NCBI RefSeq assembly: GCF_030373985.1 | Contig: NZ_JAUCRB010000002.1 | Location: 185,348-249,347, forward strand | DNA length: 64,000 bases | Origin: Wolbachia pipientis | GTDB lineage: Bacteria; Pseudomonadota; Alphaproteobacteria; Rickettsiales; Anaplasmataceae | Direction of reading: 5' to 3' | Part shown: piece after piece, positions 28,440 through 37,775 of the stretch | Layout of the letters: each line of letters starts with the position of its first letter | Numbering within the stretch: the first letter of the stretch is position 1 | Made by a program: the position numbers and the translations under genes | The notes under the pieces: model-generated | The model's input: only the letters and a program-made list of their open reading frames with translations | Database searches by the model: none | Told to the model about the DNA's origin: nothing

Positions 28440-28799
28440 AAATATTCCCTAATAATTTTAATCTGTTTTATAGTTTACAATTACTAATAATTAGTAAATA
28501 TTCGGGAAAAAATGAAATATAAATCCTTTTTGACGTATTGAACTGCGTTCACGCGCTCTCAACCTAGAAGTAGGTTTAAAAAAAATTCCAGTTCACTATC
28601 CTTAAAATAGTAAAAGTCTCCATCTTCTAGGTGGGCTTTTTGCACAACTACCTATGGAGGGCTAGCTATAGTTAGTATAATAAGTAACCTATTGAAAATC
28701 TTATTTTTTGTAGTCAAAAAGTTTATGTAAAATCTAGCATTAACGAAATTTATACTTTTTTTATTCATCTTATGGTTTTCATAATGAATGGAGAGTGGT
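28440..28799. other. Spacer with IS-element end fragment
   Basis: Positions 28634-28715 are a diverged copy of the left end of the element at 2953: the start GGCTTTTTGCA, then GGGCTAGCTATA and AACCTATTGAAAATCTT are shared in order. The right end is missing. The rest is AT-rich and holds no gene that I can support. Confidence 0.45.
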
Positions 28800-29164
28800 A
28801 TGACAAAAGTAAATAGACTAGGAGATGGAGCCTCTTTATCAGGTGGAACTACTTCACCAAAAAGTGATCCTGTGGAAAATTTTTGGAGGGAATAGGTGGA
28901 ACCCCTATATTAGATGGAACTACTCCATTAGGTAGAACCACTTCATCAAGTGGAACTACTTCATCAGGTGGTCTAAGACCATGTGGTTCAGGTTCAGGCA
29001 GTGGTGATAGCTCAAATCAAAATCAACCTATAGAGTGCAGTATTAGTGATAATAAAATCACTGAAAATGATCCATGTTTTCAAAAACTTGTAAGGGAAAT
29101 AATGTCAAAACCGTTCTTCGAGATTCCAGAAAACGACAATGAGCCACTTTCTTGGGATTGGTAA
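28800..29164 (+). pseudogene. Gly-Thr-Thr-rich low-complexity gene with one frameshift
   Basis: An ATG at 28800, preceded by GGAG, opens MTKVNRLGDGASLSGGTTSP and stops at 28890. The neighbouring frame, open from 28883 to 29164, continues the same GTT-rich character (GGTPILDGTTPLG, SSGTTSSGG) before a compact C-terminal part KLVREIMSKPFFEIP. Adding one base near the A4-T5 run at 28877-28884 joins the two parts. The Gly/Thr/Ser repeat region suggests a flexible exported or effector-type protein, but no signal peptide or domain is visible. Confidence 0.45.
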
Positions 29165-29174
29165 GTTACTCGAA

Positions 29175-29310
29175 TGACACCTTGTCATGTTATTTCAACA
29201 CACTTTTCTTGTTATTCTAGGACGTAAAGCTGGGATCTGGGTTTGATCTTTGTTCTCGTGTTCCTAGCATCACGCACTGGGATAACATTATAGGCTACCG
29301 GAATAATGCA
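29175..29310. repeat. Degenerate palindromic repeat downstream of glyA
   Basis: GTTATTCTAGGACG and, further on, GCACTGGGATAAC are imperfect inverted arms, with inner GCTGGGATC and TCACGCACTGGGA segments of the common palindrome type. It lies between the GTT-rich gene and glyA. Confidence 0.35.
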
Positions 29311-29333
29311 TATAGCTACACAAGTTATTATGC

Positions 29334-30611
29334 CTAATAAATAGGAAAATCATTGCAAATTTTTTCAACTCTACTTTTCACCGTCCTTTCAATATTTGAG
29401 CTATTTCCGCTGATCAATCCCTGAATCACTTCATTTATTAGGTCAGCTATTTCTTTAAAGTTTTCTGCCTCAAGCCCACGTGTTGTCTCAGCGGCAGTGC
29501 CAAAACGGAGCCCTGAAGTAATGGTCGGTTTTTCTGTGTCAAACGGTACAGAGTTTTTATTGCAGGTAATGCCAGCTCTCTCAAGACTATCCACAACGTT
29601 CTTGCCAGTCAATTTTTGTGGTCTTAAGTCAACTAGCACTATATGAGAGTCAGTGCCACCGGTTATAATGTTTAGTCCATGCTCTTGTAACGCTTGAGCC
29701 AACACTTTCGCATTCTCCACAACTTTCTTGCTATAAGTTTTAAACTCTGTTGCTAATGCTTCTTTAAACGCAACAGCCTTTGCAGCTATCACATGCATAA
29801 GTGGCCCACCTTGCAATCCTGGAAAAACTGCGGATTGAATTTTTTTATGTAACGCTTCATCATTCGTCATTATCACCCCACCTCGAGGGCCACGCAGAGT
29901 CTTGTGAGTTGTGGAAGTTATAACGTGTGCATATCCGGCAGGGGATGGGTACTCAACAGCCGCTATAAGCCCTGCATAATGAGCAATATCTGCAAGCAAA
30001 TATGCACTAACTTTATCTGCGATCTCGCGAAAATGCTTGAAGTCCATTTTTCTTGGGTAAGCAGAAGCGCCAGCTATGATTAATTTTGGTCTATGCTCCA
30101 GCGCTAGCTTTTCCACCTCATCCATATCGAGCAGATAAGTGTTTTTGTTGACTGTATATTGAATTGACTTGAACCATTTACCAGAAAGGCTGGGTGTTGC
30201 ACCATGAGTTAGATGCCCACCACAGCTCAGTGACAACCCTAGTATTGTATCACCTGGAGTAAGCAGTGAAGCAAACACTGCTTGATTCGCCTGAGAACCA
30301 GAATGAGGTTGAACATTTGCAAATTTAACATCAAACAGATTACAAAGCCTTTTTATAGCTAGGTTTTCAATTTCATCCACATACTCACAGCCACAATAAT
30401 ACCTTTTACCTGGATAACCTTCTGCATATTTATTAGTCAGAAAAGAACCTTGCGCTTCCATTACCGCTTTACTCGCGAAATTTTCTGACGCAATCATTTG
30501 CAATTGCGATTTTTGACGCTGCAATTCTTTCCCTATAGACTGATAAATTTCGTTATCGAAAAACTTTAAATCATTTTCAGGTTTGCAGATTCTTTCTAAA
30601 ATACTTGTCAT
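29334..30611 (-). CDS. glyA: Serine hydroxymethyltransferase
   Basis: A PLP enzyme that interconverts serine and glycine and supplies one-carbon units to folate, for purines and formyl-Met. The N-terminal [26 protein letters not shown] and the PLP Lys in [13 protein letters not shown] are canonical. 425 residues, normal. It runs in the same direction as the MFS gene upstream. Confidence 0.96.
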   Translation of the reverse strand: MTSILERICKPENDLKFFDNEIYQSIGKELQRQKSQLQMIASENFASKAVMEAQGSFLTNKYAEGYPGKRYYCGCEYVDEIENLAIKRLCNLFDVKFANVQPHSGSQANQAVFASLLTPGDTILGLSLSCGGHLTHGATPSLSGKWFKSIQYTVNKNTYLLDMDEVEKLALEHRPKLIIAGASAYPRKMDFKHFREIADKVSAYLLADIAHYAGLIAAVEYPSPAGYAHVITSTTHKTLRGPRGGVIMTNDEALHKKIQSAVFPGLQGGPLMHVIAAKAVAFKEALATEFKTYSKKVVENAKVLAQALQEHGLNIITGGTDSHIVLVDLRPQKLTGKNVVDSLERAGITCNKNSVPFDTEKPTITSGLRFGTAAETTRGLEAENFKEIADLINEVIQGLISGNSSNIERTVKSRVEKICNDFPIY

Positions 30612-30667
30612 GGATCAAACCCCTTTTAATTCAATGATATTAAAATGTACGTTTGCTACAAGCAATT

Positions 30668-31885
30668 TCAAGACCGTTTCTTTAACCACATAAACCCAAA
30701 AGTAGCTAAGAGTAGACATGCAGGGATAATTGACATTGCTTCTATCAACAACTTAGCTCCATACACGGGATTTCCTTGTACTATTGTTTTATCCCAATAC
30801 AAACCCACTATCTTTGCAATTCCGACATGAAAAAAATAGCCGAAAACCATAACTATCATGTTTGAAACAGCTGTAGCTAAGCCCACCAAGTTATTGTTTA
30901 CATAACTCATCGCTTTGTAAATGGTAATCACCTGATATCCAGATGCGAAGCCGATAACAAGAAGTGTAGGTAGTACAATATATAGGCCACCAGCCTGTGT
31001 AAAAAGCAGGAGGAAGCCGGCAATCATTGCAAAAGAACATGCAATAATTATCTCGTAATGTTTATTTGGATATTTTTCCAGCAAGTAAGCTAAAAGGAAC
31101 GCTCCAGCTCCAAAACCTATGAACACAAGAGAAGAAAAAGAAGATGCTAAATCTCCAGTAATCTTATATACCTCAGATAAGAACGCTTTTGCCCAACCAT
31201 CGGCAAAACCTTCCAATGGACCAACCATCAAGCCACCAAAAAAGCTGATTAGAATGATATGCTTGTTGAAAAGCACAGTCCTTAAGCCTTGAAGTATGTT
31301 ATTATCATTTATATTCTCCTGTGCGTTATTATTTGGTGTTATAAAGAATAATAGCAAAGCAAGTAAACAACCAAATGCTGAGAAAGTGTAAATGATATAA
31401 TTCCAACCAAATTTATCAAGTAGGAAATCCAGGGGTAATCCACCATAAATAGCTCCTAGCAACCCTATTATTATAGATAAACTGGCCATTCTTGCTGACT
31501 TTTCTTGAGAGAAATACATACTTGCAACTTTGAAAATTCCAATTGCTGAAGCAGATGACCCAGCCCCGACGATTATTCTACCAAGTACTGAAAAATACCA
31601 TTCATCAAGGCATATAAGTGGTAGTGTTCCAGTAAATGTCGAGATAATGCATATAGGCAAAACAAATTTTGGCCCAAACCTATCAAGAAGAAGACCAACA
31701 GGTATATGAGCTAAGGTATAGCCTATATAGTATAACCCACTAAATTGACCAATATCTGTAATACTTATGTTAAATTTTGTTATTAATTCAGGTGCGATTA
31801 TGTTTGGGATTACGCGTAATATATACTGGTATGCATAGAACAGCGATGCTAATAACCATATTAAAAAATTCCTCTGTAGCATCAA
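30668..31885 (-). CDS. Major facilitator superfamily transporter
   Basis: A 405-residue integral membrane protein with about 12 hydrophobic helices in two six-helix halves. The loop 2-3 motif GLLLDRFGPKFVLP is the MFS motif A. The loop between the halves is short and polar (NNNAQENINDNN). The substrate cannot be told from sequence, though metabolite uptake from the host is plausible. The start is one of two adjacent ATGs at 31885 and 31882. Confidence 0.85.
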   Translation of the reverse strand: MMLQRNFLIWLLASLFYAYQYILRVIPNIIAPELITKFNISITDIGQFSGLYYIGYTLAHIPVGLLLDRFGPKFVLPICIISTFTGTLPLICLDEWYFSVLGRIIVGAGSSASAIGIFKVASMYFSQEKSARMASLSIIIGLLGAIYGGLPLDFLLDKFGWNYIIYTFSAFGCLLALLLFFITPNNNAQENINDNNILQGLRTVLFNKHIILISFFGGLMVGPLEGFADGWAKAFLSEVYKITGDLASSFSSLVFIGFGAGAFLLAYLLEKYPNKHYEIIIACSFAMIAGFLLLFTQAGGLYIVLPTLLVIGFASGYQVITIYKAMSYVNNNLVGLATAVSNMIVMVFGYFFHVGIAKIVGLYWDKTIVQGNPVYGAKLLIEAMSIIPACLLLATFGFMWLKKRS

Positions 31886-32341
31886 CCTTGTCTTAAATCT
31901 AGAATTATAGGTACTTTAGTTAAAAAAAACAATATTCTTATAAATGTTTATTTTAACTTATTGAAATTTAACTGTGTTAAACTTATAGCTACCATACATC
32001 AACCAAATCTTATAGCGTAAACTATCCAGAGAGAAGAGAGCAATCTTTTATAAAAAGACCTTTTATTCTATTTACGATCTTTCCTACCATATTTAGGAAT
32101 GGTTAATGAATAAGGTATATGAAAAAAACTATGCCATAGATGATAATGATATTTATGATTTTACCTTTATTCATCTTTATCTTAAGCTTTATTTTTGTCA
32201 CAAGGTCCATTTTATTTATGTTTTTGTTCCATGATGATAATTATATCTTAAATAGTATAATTTTTGGTAAAACTCAGCTCCAGAAACGTCATAGTTAACC
32301 TAATACTAACCTTTCTACATGTAAAATAGTCAATATAGTGT
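31886..32341. other. Spacer without a supportable gene
   Basis: AT-rich stretch. A 43-codon frame from 32106 (begins MNKVYEKNYAIDDNDIYDF) is too short and isolated to call, though it could be the start of the decayed gene that follows. Confidence 0.3.
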
Positions 32342-32802
32342 TAAAGCAAAGCGAGCTAATAAACATAAACACAATAGACAATACATTATAAAATTACATC
32401 ACAAAACACATTGAACAAACATTTGCCGCACATGTGGATAACAGATATGATAAACTACATAAGGAATTTTTAGGTGGGATAGAAGAGATAATGAAATTCA
32501 CTGTAAATGGATCAAGGCACCATGATAAAGGCCTAAAAGGCCTATACAACGATTCAAGATTTAGTAAGAAACTTATTCGAGCTTTTGCTAAATATAAGGT
32601 GTTAGAATTTTAAAACACTTATCCAAAAAGGAAAGAGATCATTGCAGAATTTAATAATGAACACCATATCAACAAAAGTGGTTTAAAGATCCTGAGAGAA
32701 GGAAAAGATTTGGTAGATAAAGTAAACGACATTAACTTAATTCAGCAAAACGGGAAAAATAAGTTAAACATTAGAAATATACTTGCCTACTCAATAGAGT
32801 AA
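32342..32802 (+). pseudogene. Decayed hypothetical gene with in-frame stops
   Basis: One frame stays protein-like from about 32342 to 32802, interrupted by TAA near 32390 and near 32610. Segments include HIEQTFAAHVDNRYDKL, EEIMKFTVNGSRHHDKG and NKSGLKILREGKDLVDKV. It is charged and helix-rich with no membrane segment. No family is recognised. Frame conservation across two stops suggests a fairly recent loss. Confidence 0.4.
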
Positions 32803-32959
32803 CCTTCTTCCACGAGTTAGAGAATCCAAAATAACCTCGGTAAGTATTCTCTACGTGGTAAAATAGATATTTTATGGATAGTCTACTTTGCCTTAATCTT
32901 CTACATACTTTTACACCCAATTTAGTTATTTACTTGGTAAACACTTTTAAGCCTACAAT

Positions 32960-33249
32960 ACCTAGACTACCAGAACAAGAGAAAATAAACGTCTAAAATT
33001 TATCGGACTATTAAAAAATATTATTCCTATTATTGCTGCACCTATAAAGCCTAACCAGTCCAAACTACATAAAATGTACCAAGAGCAATAGATTTTATTG
33101 CTACCGATAACAGGTAAAGACTCATAAAACCACAAACTAAAACAACTATTACAGGTACAATGCAAGTAAAGCTATTGCTGTATTTTAGTGCCGTAATTTA
33201 TATTATTACAACTAAACTAGCTAATAGCAAATACGACCAGGCCGTACAT
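32960..33249 (-). pseudogene. Small multidrug resistance (EmrE/SugE-type) transporter, frameshifted
   Basis: The minus strand begins ATG at 33249 with MYGLVVFAIS then a stop. In another frame it continues ITALKYSNSFTCIVPV, CGFMSLYLLSVAIKSI and GTFYVVWTG. After one more shift it ends LGFIGAAIIGIIFFNSPINF. The order ALKYS, then GTFYVVWTGLG, then the IIGIIFF final-helix stretch is that of SMR four-helix exporters. At least two frameshifts make it non-functional as read. Confidence 0.6.
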
Positions 33250-33301
33250 TAATTTCTCTCTATCGACGTATGAAGCCATTATGCATGAGAATGTAAAAAA
33301 G

Positions 33302-34495
33302 TTAACTCAATATTTTACATGCTTTAATAATGTTGTTGCACCCAATTTCCAATTGCTCCTGAGAAGTTGCATAAGAAATTCTAATAAAGTTTTTAAGGCC
33401 AAACGCAATTCCTGGAACTACAGCAACTAAATGATCTTCTAACAAATATTCAGTGAAATCAAGATCGTTATCTATTACTCTACCACCTTTTGTACTTCTA
33501 CCCAACAAACCCTTACACGAGACAAACAAATAGAATGCACCTTGCGGAATAGGTGCTAACAAGCCTGGAGCAGAGTTTAGTTTTTCTACCACAAAATCTC
33601 TACGACTCTTGAAAATTTTTGTTCTTTCTTTCAAAAAACTATGATCGCCATTTAACGCTCCAATCGCTGCTGCTTGTGCTATCGAATTTGGGTTGGAGGT
33701 ACTCTGAGACTGTAGTGTAGAAATAGCTTTTATTACATCACTTCTACCTGCAATATAGCCTATTCTCCAGCCCGTCATCGCATAAGCCTTTGATACCCCA
33801 TTGACTACAAAAGTCCTATCATAAAGCTTTGGTTCAACTTGAGCAATAGTAAAAAACTTCTCATCATATATTATATGCTCATAAATATCATCCGCAACAA
33901 TATTTACACGTGGATATTCAAGCAATACTTGTGCTATACCTTTCAGTTCATCATATGTATACACGACCCCAGTTGGATTATTCGGCGAGTTAAGAATTAA
34001 CCATTTAGTCCTCTCAGTTACTTTGCTTTTCAGCAATTCTGGTGTCAACTTAAAGTTTTGTTCGCACTCCACTACAACCGGCAGGCCGCCAAAAAGGCTT
34101 ACCATATCGACATATGAAACCCAATAAGGGGCTGGAATTATAGCTTCATCTCCAGGATTAATTGTTACCATAAATAAGTTAAACAGCACTTGCTTAGCAC
34201 CAGCACCAACACAGACTTGGCTAAGTGTATACTCTAAATTGTTGTCTCTTTTTAACTTACTGATTATTGCTTCTTTAAGCTCACGTGTTCCATCAACAGC
34301 AGTATACTTAGTTTTACCTTCATTTATCGCCTGAATAGCTGCTTTTTTTATATGGTCCGGAGTGTCAAAGTCTGGTTCCCCTGTAGCTAAAACACAGATT
34401 TTTTTTCCTTCATTTTTCAATCTTCTTGCCTTATCGGTTACAGCGATCGTAGGCGATAATTTTACCAAAGACATTCTTTCTGCAAGGTCTGACAT
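33302..34495 (-). CDS. aspC: Aspartate aminotransferase (class I PLP)
   Basis: Transfers amino groups between aspartate/oxaloacetate and glutamate/2-oxoglutarate. GEPDFDTPDHIKKAA, NSPNNPTGVVY and the PLP-Lys region GVSKAYAMTGWRIGY identify the alphaproteobacterial AAT subgroup. 397 residues, complete. It is followed on the same strand by no close gene, and hemE lies about 70 bp upstream. Confidence 0.92.
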   Translation of the reverse strand: MSDLAERMSLVKLSPTIAVTDKARRLKNEGKKICVLATGEPDFDTPDHIKKAAIQAINEGKTKYTAVDGTRELKEAIISKLKRDNNLEYTLSQVCVGAGAKQVLFNLFMVTINPGDEAIIPAPYWVSYVDMVSLFGGLPVVVECEQNFKLTPELLKSKVTERTKWLILNSPNNPTGVVYTYDELKGIAQVLLEYPRVNIVADDIYEHIIYDEKFFTIAQVEPKLYDRTFVVNGVSKAYAMTGWRIGYIAGRSDVIKAISTLQSQSTSNPNSIAQAAAIGALNGDHSFLKERTKIFKSRRDFVVEKLNSAPGLLAPIPQGAFYLFVSCKGLLGRSTKGGRVIDNDLDFTEYLLEDHLVAVVPGIAFGLKNFIRISYATSQEQLEIGCNNIIKACKILS

Positions 34496-34564
34496 AATCT
34501 TACTAAAGCTAAATCTAAATGATAAACTTCATGTAGCAAAAAAGCTAGAAGTTTTGTTGTTGTA

Positions 34565-35506
34565 TTAGTAGCTCTTCACTAAGTCTACCAAAGCGGCAAT
34601 ATTTTCAACCGGAGTGTCAGGAAGTACCCCATGCCCAAGGTTAAATATGAAAGGTAAGTCCCTAAAACAATCTATTATACGCTTTGCTTCTTTAATCGCT
34701 TCTGCTTTATCATAGGCCAAAAGACTAGGGTTGAGGTTTCCTTGTAGGGGAACTTTTAAATTTGTCCTTGCCCATTCTATTGGAACATCATAATCTATAC
34801 TCACCGCAGAAACACCTGTTTGGCTACAGTAATCCTTATAAAGATTTCCAGCGGATCTTGGGAAACCTATTATTGGAAAATTGGGAAACCTACTCTTTAT
34901 CGCCAAAGCAATCTTCTTCGTTGGCTCGATAACATATCTTTCGAACAACTCCCTTGACAGTGCACCAGCGTTACTGTCAAATAACTGAATAACGTCTACA
35001 CCAGACTCTATTTGTTTAACCAGATAGATAATTGTTGCTTCCGTTATTCGCTCAATTACCTCTTCTAATCCTAAGGGACAGAAATCTAACACTTTAGAAA
35101 AATTCTTGTTGCTTCCACCCTCTATGATATATGAAGCTACTGTCCACGGTCCTCCAGCAAATCCTATAAGGGACTTCTCTTCTGGCAACTGTCTTCTTAC
35201 CTCTCTTATAGCATTTAGGATTGGCAAAGTCTTGGTCTCAACTTCCTGTGGACTTTTTAGTTCTTTTAAACTTTCCACAGGCCTTATTGTTGGACCTACA
35301 CCACGCACGAAGCTAACATCATAACCCAAAACATCAGCTATTATTAAAATGTCTGAAAAAATTATAGCTGCATCCATGTCAAATCTTATTACTGGCTGCA
35401 ACGTAAGTTCTGCCACTAAACTTGTGCTATAACATATTTCTACAAAGTCACTCATGCCTTTCACTGCTCTGCGATACTCGGGGAGAGACCTACCGGCCTG
35501 GCGCAT
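34565..35506 (-). CDS. hemE: Uroporphyrinogen decarboxylase
   Basis: Decarboxylates uroporphyrinogen III to coproporphyrinogen III in haem synthesis. [12 protein letters not shown] with the substrate-binding Arg, the catalytic Asp in [30 protein letters not shown] and [12 protein letters not shown] are present. The first ATG (35506) falls inside the conserved block. In the same frame the sequence stays open upstream to 35596 and reads [16 protein letters not shown] just before it, as HemE should, but without ATG, GTG or TTG. Translation may start at a rare codon; AGGAG stands 7 nt before an ATT in this block. The 5' flank is the candidate origin. Confidence 0.9.
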   Translation of the reverse strand: MRQAGRSLPEYRRAVKGMSDFVEICYSTSLVAELTLQPVIRFDMDAAIIFSDILIIADVLGYDVSFVRGVGPTIRPVESLKELKSPQEVETKTLPILNAIREVRRQLPEEKSLIGFAGGPWTVASYIIEGGSNKNFSKVLDFCPLGLEEVIERITEATIIYLVKQIESGVDVIQLFDSNAGALSRELFERYVIEPTKKIALAIKSRFPNFPIIGFPRSAGNLYKDYCSQTGVSAVSIDYDVPIEWARTNLKVPLQGNLNPSLLAYDKAEAIKEAKRIIDCFRDLPFIFNLGHGVLPDTPVENIAALVDLVKSY

Positions 35507-35660
35507 TAACCAAATAGGTATTCTCCTGCCTTGTTTGTTTTCCTTGATGACCTTTGCTACTATCGTTTTATCGTTCTTTGACTTAATTGATTTACCTTAC
35601 GTTCTTCTTATAGAAGAAGTATAATAGTAATAATAGTTTTATCAATAATCTGTTGTTAAC

Positions 35661-35675
35661 TTAAAATTTAGTTAA
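35661..35675 (+). promoter_or_regulatory. CtrA-type binding site in the candidate origin
   Basis: TTAA-AATTTAG-TTAA, the N7-spaced CtrA half-site pair (final base G where C is usual). In Caulobacter, CtrA at such sites represses origin firing. This placement beside a chpT-like gene makes it more credible than a chance AT-rich match. Confidence 0.5.
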
Positions 35676-35905
35676 GATTCTTGTCACTTAACTTGTTAAT
35701 AAGTGTGTTGATAACTTTTGTATATTGTTGATTTTCTGGTGTAATTTATGTGTATAAGTAAAATGTTCAGATTGTTAGTAATCCATCTTTATGGAAAAAT
35801 TTTCTTGTTGCGAATTATTATATAATTATGTACATGCTGGTGAAAAAGTTGTTGAGCTATTGTTAACATCTGGCATCAACATGTAATCCACAAATTAATT
35901 TGACA

Positions 35906-35914
35906 TTATTCACA
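35906..35914 (+). promoter_or_regulatory. DnaA box
   Basis: TTATTCACA fits the relaxed consensus TTWTNCACA at every position. It is close to the CBS-gene side of the candidate origin, with a one-mismatch box 14 bp to the left. Confidence 0.5.
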
Positions 35915-35990
35915 CGCCTATTAAACATTTAACAACAGTTTTCTTGGTAAATCTGATCCGAAAACGTTTTCGCTATTGTTAGGAAACAAG

Positions 35991-36806
35991 TTGAGTAAAA
36001 AAGTAACTTTAATGGAAAGAATGATACTCAGGGTCTTTCTGTTTCTTTTCAGGAGGGTTCGTATAATAAAGAAGTGCGCAACTGAGGTCCTAATGAAAGA
36101 TCTACCAGATCTTAACATATTTAAAGACTTACTAAGATTCCATGATTGTAATATTATTGACATAATGACTCCGCGCACAGAAATATACGCGGTAGACATC
36201 GAGTCAAGCAAATATGAAATAATAAAGAAGATAAAGAACACTTACCACACTAAGATACTAGTCTATAAGAACAACTTTGATAACATAATAGGTTTTTTCC
36301 GTGTCAAAGATGTTATCTTTGACAAGGATAACAATTTTAACTTGAGGGATCTTTTACAGAAAGTTATATTTGTCCCACCCTCAATGAAGACTACTAGCCT
36401 TTTTGTTAGGATGAGATCTTCTAAGACGTGTTTAGCTGTTGTATTGGATGAATATGGTGGAACTGATGGTTTAATTTCAATGATTGATCTTATAGAGGAG
36501 TTGGTGCCAAATGTTAGTGGTGAAAATGAACCTCTCGAGTACACCATTGTTAAATTACCTCAGAATAAGTTCGAGGTATCAGCGAGGACTCTTATAAAGG
36601 ACATAGAAGAAAGTCTGAAAGTAGAATTACGTGATCCCGAAGAAGATTATGTTACGCTTGGTGGCTTAATTCTTTCGATCGCTGGTGAAGTACCCTCTGT
36701 AGGAGAGGTCATTAAGTATAAAAATGGTGTAAAGTTTATTGTTAAGGATGCGAGTGAAAGATATATTAATAAGATAATATTGGACTTGAGTGATTACAAA
36801 AACTAG
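35991..36806 (+). CDS. CBS-domain protein of the hemolysin/CorC family
   Basis: Contains a CBS pair (IIDIMTPRTEIYAVDI, then a second repeat around FVRMRSSKTCLAVVLDEYGG) and a C-terminal CorC_HlyC domain (EDYVTLGGLILSIAGEVPSVGE). This is the TlyC/CorC cytoplasmic type without the membrane DUF21 part. I prefer the TTG at 35991, because AGGAA at 35981-35985 stands 5 nt before it; the frame is open to another TTG at 35976. Function is uncertain (ion homeostasis suggested for relatives). It flanks the candidate origin. Confidence 0.8.
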   Translation: MSKKVTLMERMILRVFLFLFRRVRIIKKCATEVLMKDLPDLNIFKDLLRFHDCNIIDIMTPRTEIYAVDIESSKYEIIKKIKNTYHTKILVYKNNFDNIIGFFRVKDVIFDKDNNFNLRDLLQKVIFVPPSMKTTSLFVRMRSSKTCLAVVLDEYGGTDGLISMIDLIEELVPNVSGENEPLEYTIVKLPQNKFEVSARTLIKDIEESLKVELRDPEEDYVTLGGLILSIAGEVPSVGEVIKYKNGVKFIVKDASERYINKIILDLSDYKN

Positions 36807-36990
36807 GCTAATGTTTCTTGTAGAAGAGCGTTTTGTCTTCAAGTAAAAAAGCTTACAACGTTCGCATGCACGGCATCAACACACATTCTAGGTGTTGTCT
36901 ATTTAACCTAGACTCTAAGGTTTTGCAAAAAGTTTTAGTTCCATACTAACACTCAAGCTTACAAATACTTCTACAAAGTAGAATACTATC

Positions 36991-37643
36991 TTAAGTCAAA
37001 GTTAAACCTATTTCCAACAGATTGTTTTCACAAATATAGTGCATTTTAGCATTGTAGTGCTCTAATAGTAAGTAGGTCACATAGATACTAATATCCTTTG
37101 TATTCAAGCTATCACCTTTCTTTTTATTTAACTTTTCTATCAATGATTTGCTTAGAGGTTTATGTTCGTTTAGAACCCTCATAGTTAGTAGAGTTTTATC
37201 TCCTACTTGACTTAATAAAACGGATATTCTTTCAACTTCTTCTACTGCACTGGCTATAGTTATTACCATGTTGGAAATTACTTTGTTTATCTTTTCAACT
37301 AAGCTTTCTTCACACTTCGAAAAATATGCATCTGTTTCCCACGTTAGTTTTATTTTTTTTTTAGTAGATAATTTTCAATATTCAATTTAGTCTGGTTAAA
37401 ACTACAGTTATCTACTGAGGAAGAGTATGCCTGTCTCATAACTTTGTGTTTATGTATCAAGTCTTCAGAGCTTTCCTTAAGCAAGGACAATGCTTCCTTC
37501 CAGTTGTTAGTATTGTTCTCATCGACTGCTTCAAGCTCTTCTAAGCCAAACATTATTCCATTCATAGAGTTAGCAAAGTCATGAAGTAATCGTCCTGATA
37601 GTAACTCTGTTATTAACAATATATCTTTAATGTTTTTGTTCAT
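36991..37643 (-). pseudogene. chpT: ChpT-like histidine phosphotransferase, frameshifted at an A10 tract
   Basis: The 5' part from the ATG at 37643 carries the phospho-acceptor helix LLSGRLLHDFANSMNGI (His21) and GLEELE, as in ChpT, which relays phosphate from CckA to CtrA and CpdR. It stops at 37350 just after an A10 run (37353-37362 on the plus strand as T10). With one more A the frame continues IKLTWETDAYFSKCEE and joins the downstream frame (to 36991), giving 217 residues, the normal ChpT length. Polymerase slippage at the run could restore it, so the gene may be functional. A sequencing error is also possible. Confidence 0.75.
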
Positions 37644-37775
37644 TGGACAGTTGTAAATGATTTAGGTTACCTATATCGGTGAACATATGATAGTCAATTG
37701 AAAGAAAGTTTCGTTGTACTTTTTGTATCAAGTTATTAATATAGTGTTAATAATCTTAGAATTTATAAAAGGGTT

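Larger units (their letters stand above)
35597..35975. other. oriC: Candidate chromosomal replication origin (oriC) between hemE and the CBS-domain gene
   Basis: Published analysis of Wolbachia and relatives, as I recall it, places the origin between hemE and a COG1253 (CBS-domain) gene; this spacer has exactly those neighbours. It is very AT-rich. It contains TTATTCACA (35906-35914), a full match to the TTWTNCACA DnaA box; near-boxes at 35884 (TAATCCACA) and, on the minus strand, 35706-35714 (TTATCAACA); and a TTAA-N7-TTAA site at 35661. Origin activity itself is inferred. Confidence 0.7.

Noticed and set aside
28883..29164. 93-codon frame as a complete gene starting at TTG
   Set aside because: The GTT-rich character begins upstream in another frame with a better start and ribosome site, so it is read as the 3' part of a frameshifted gene.
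32106..32237. Short frame starting MNKVYEKNYAIDD
   Set aside because: It has only 43 codons, no ribosome site worth noting and no partner; it cannot be supported as a gene.
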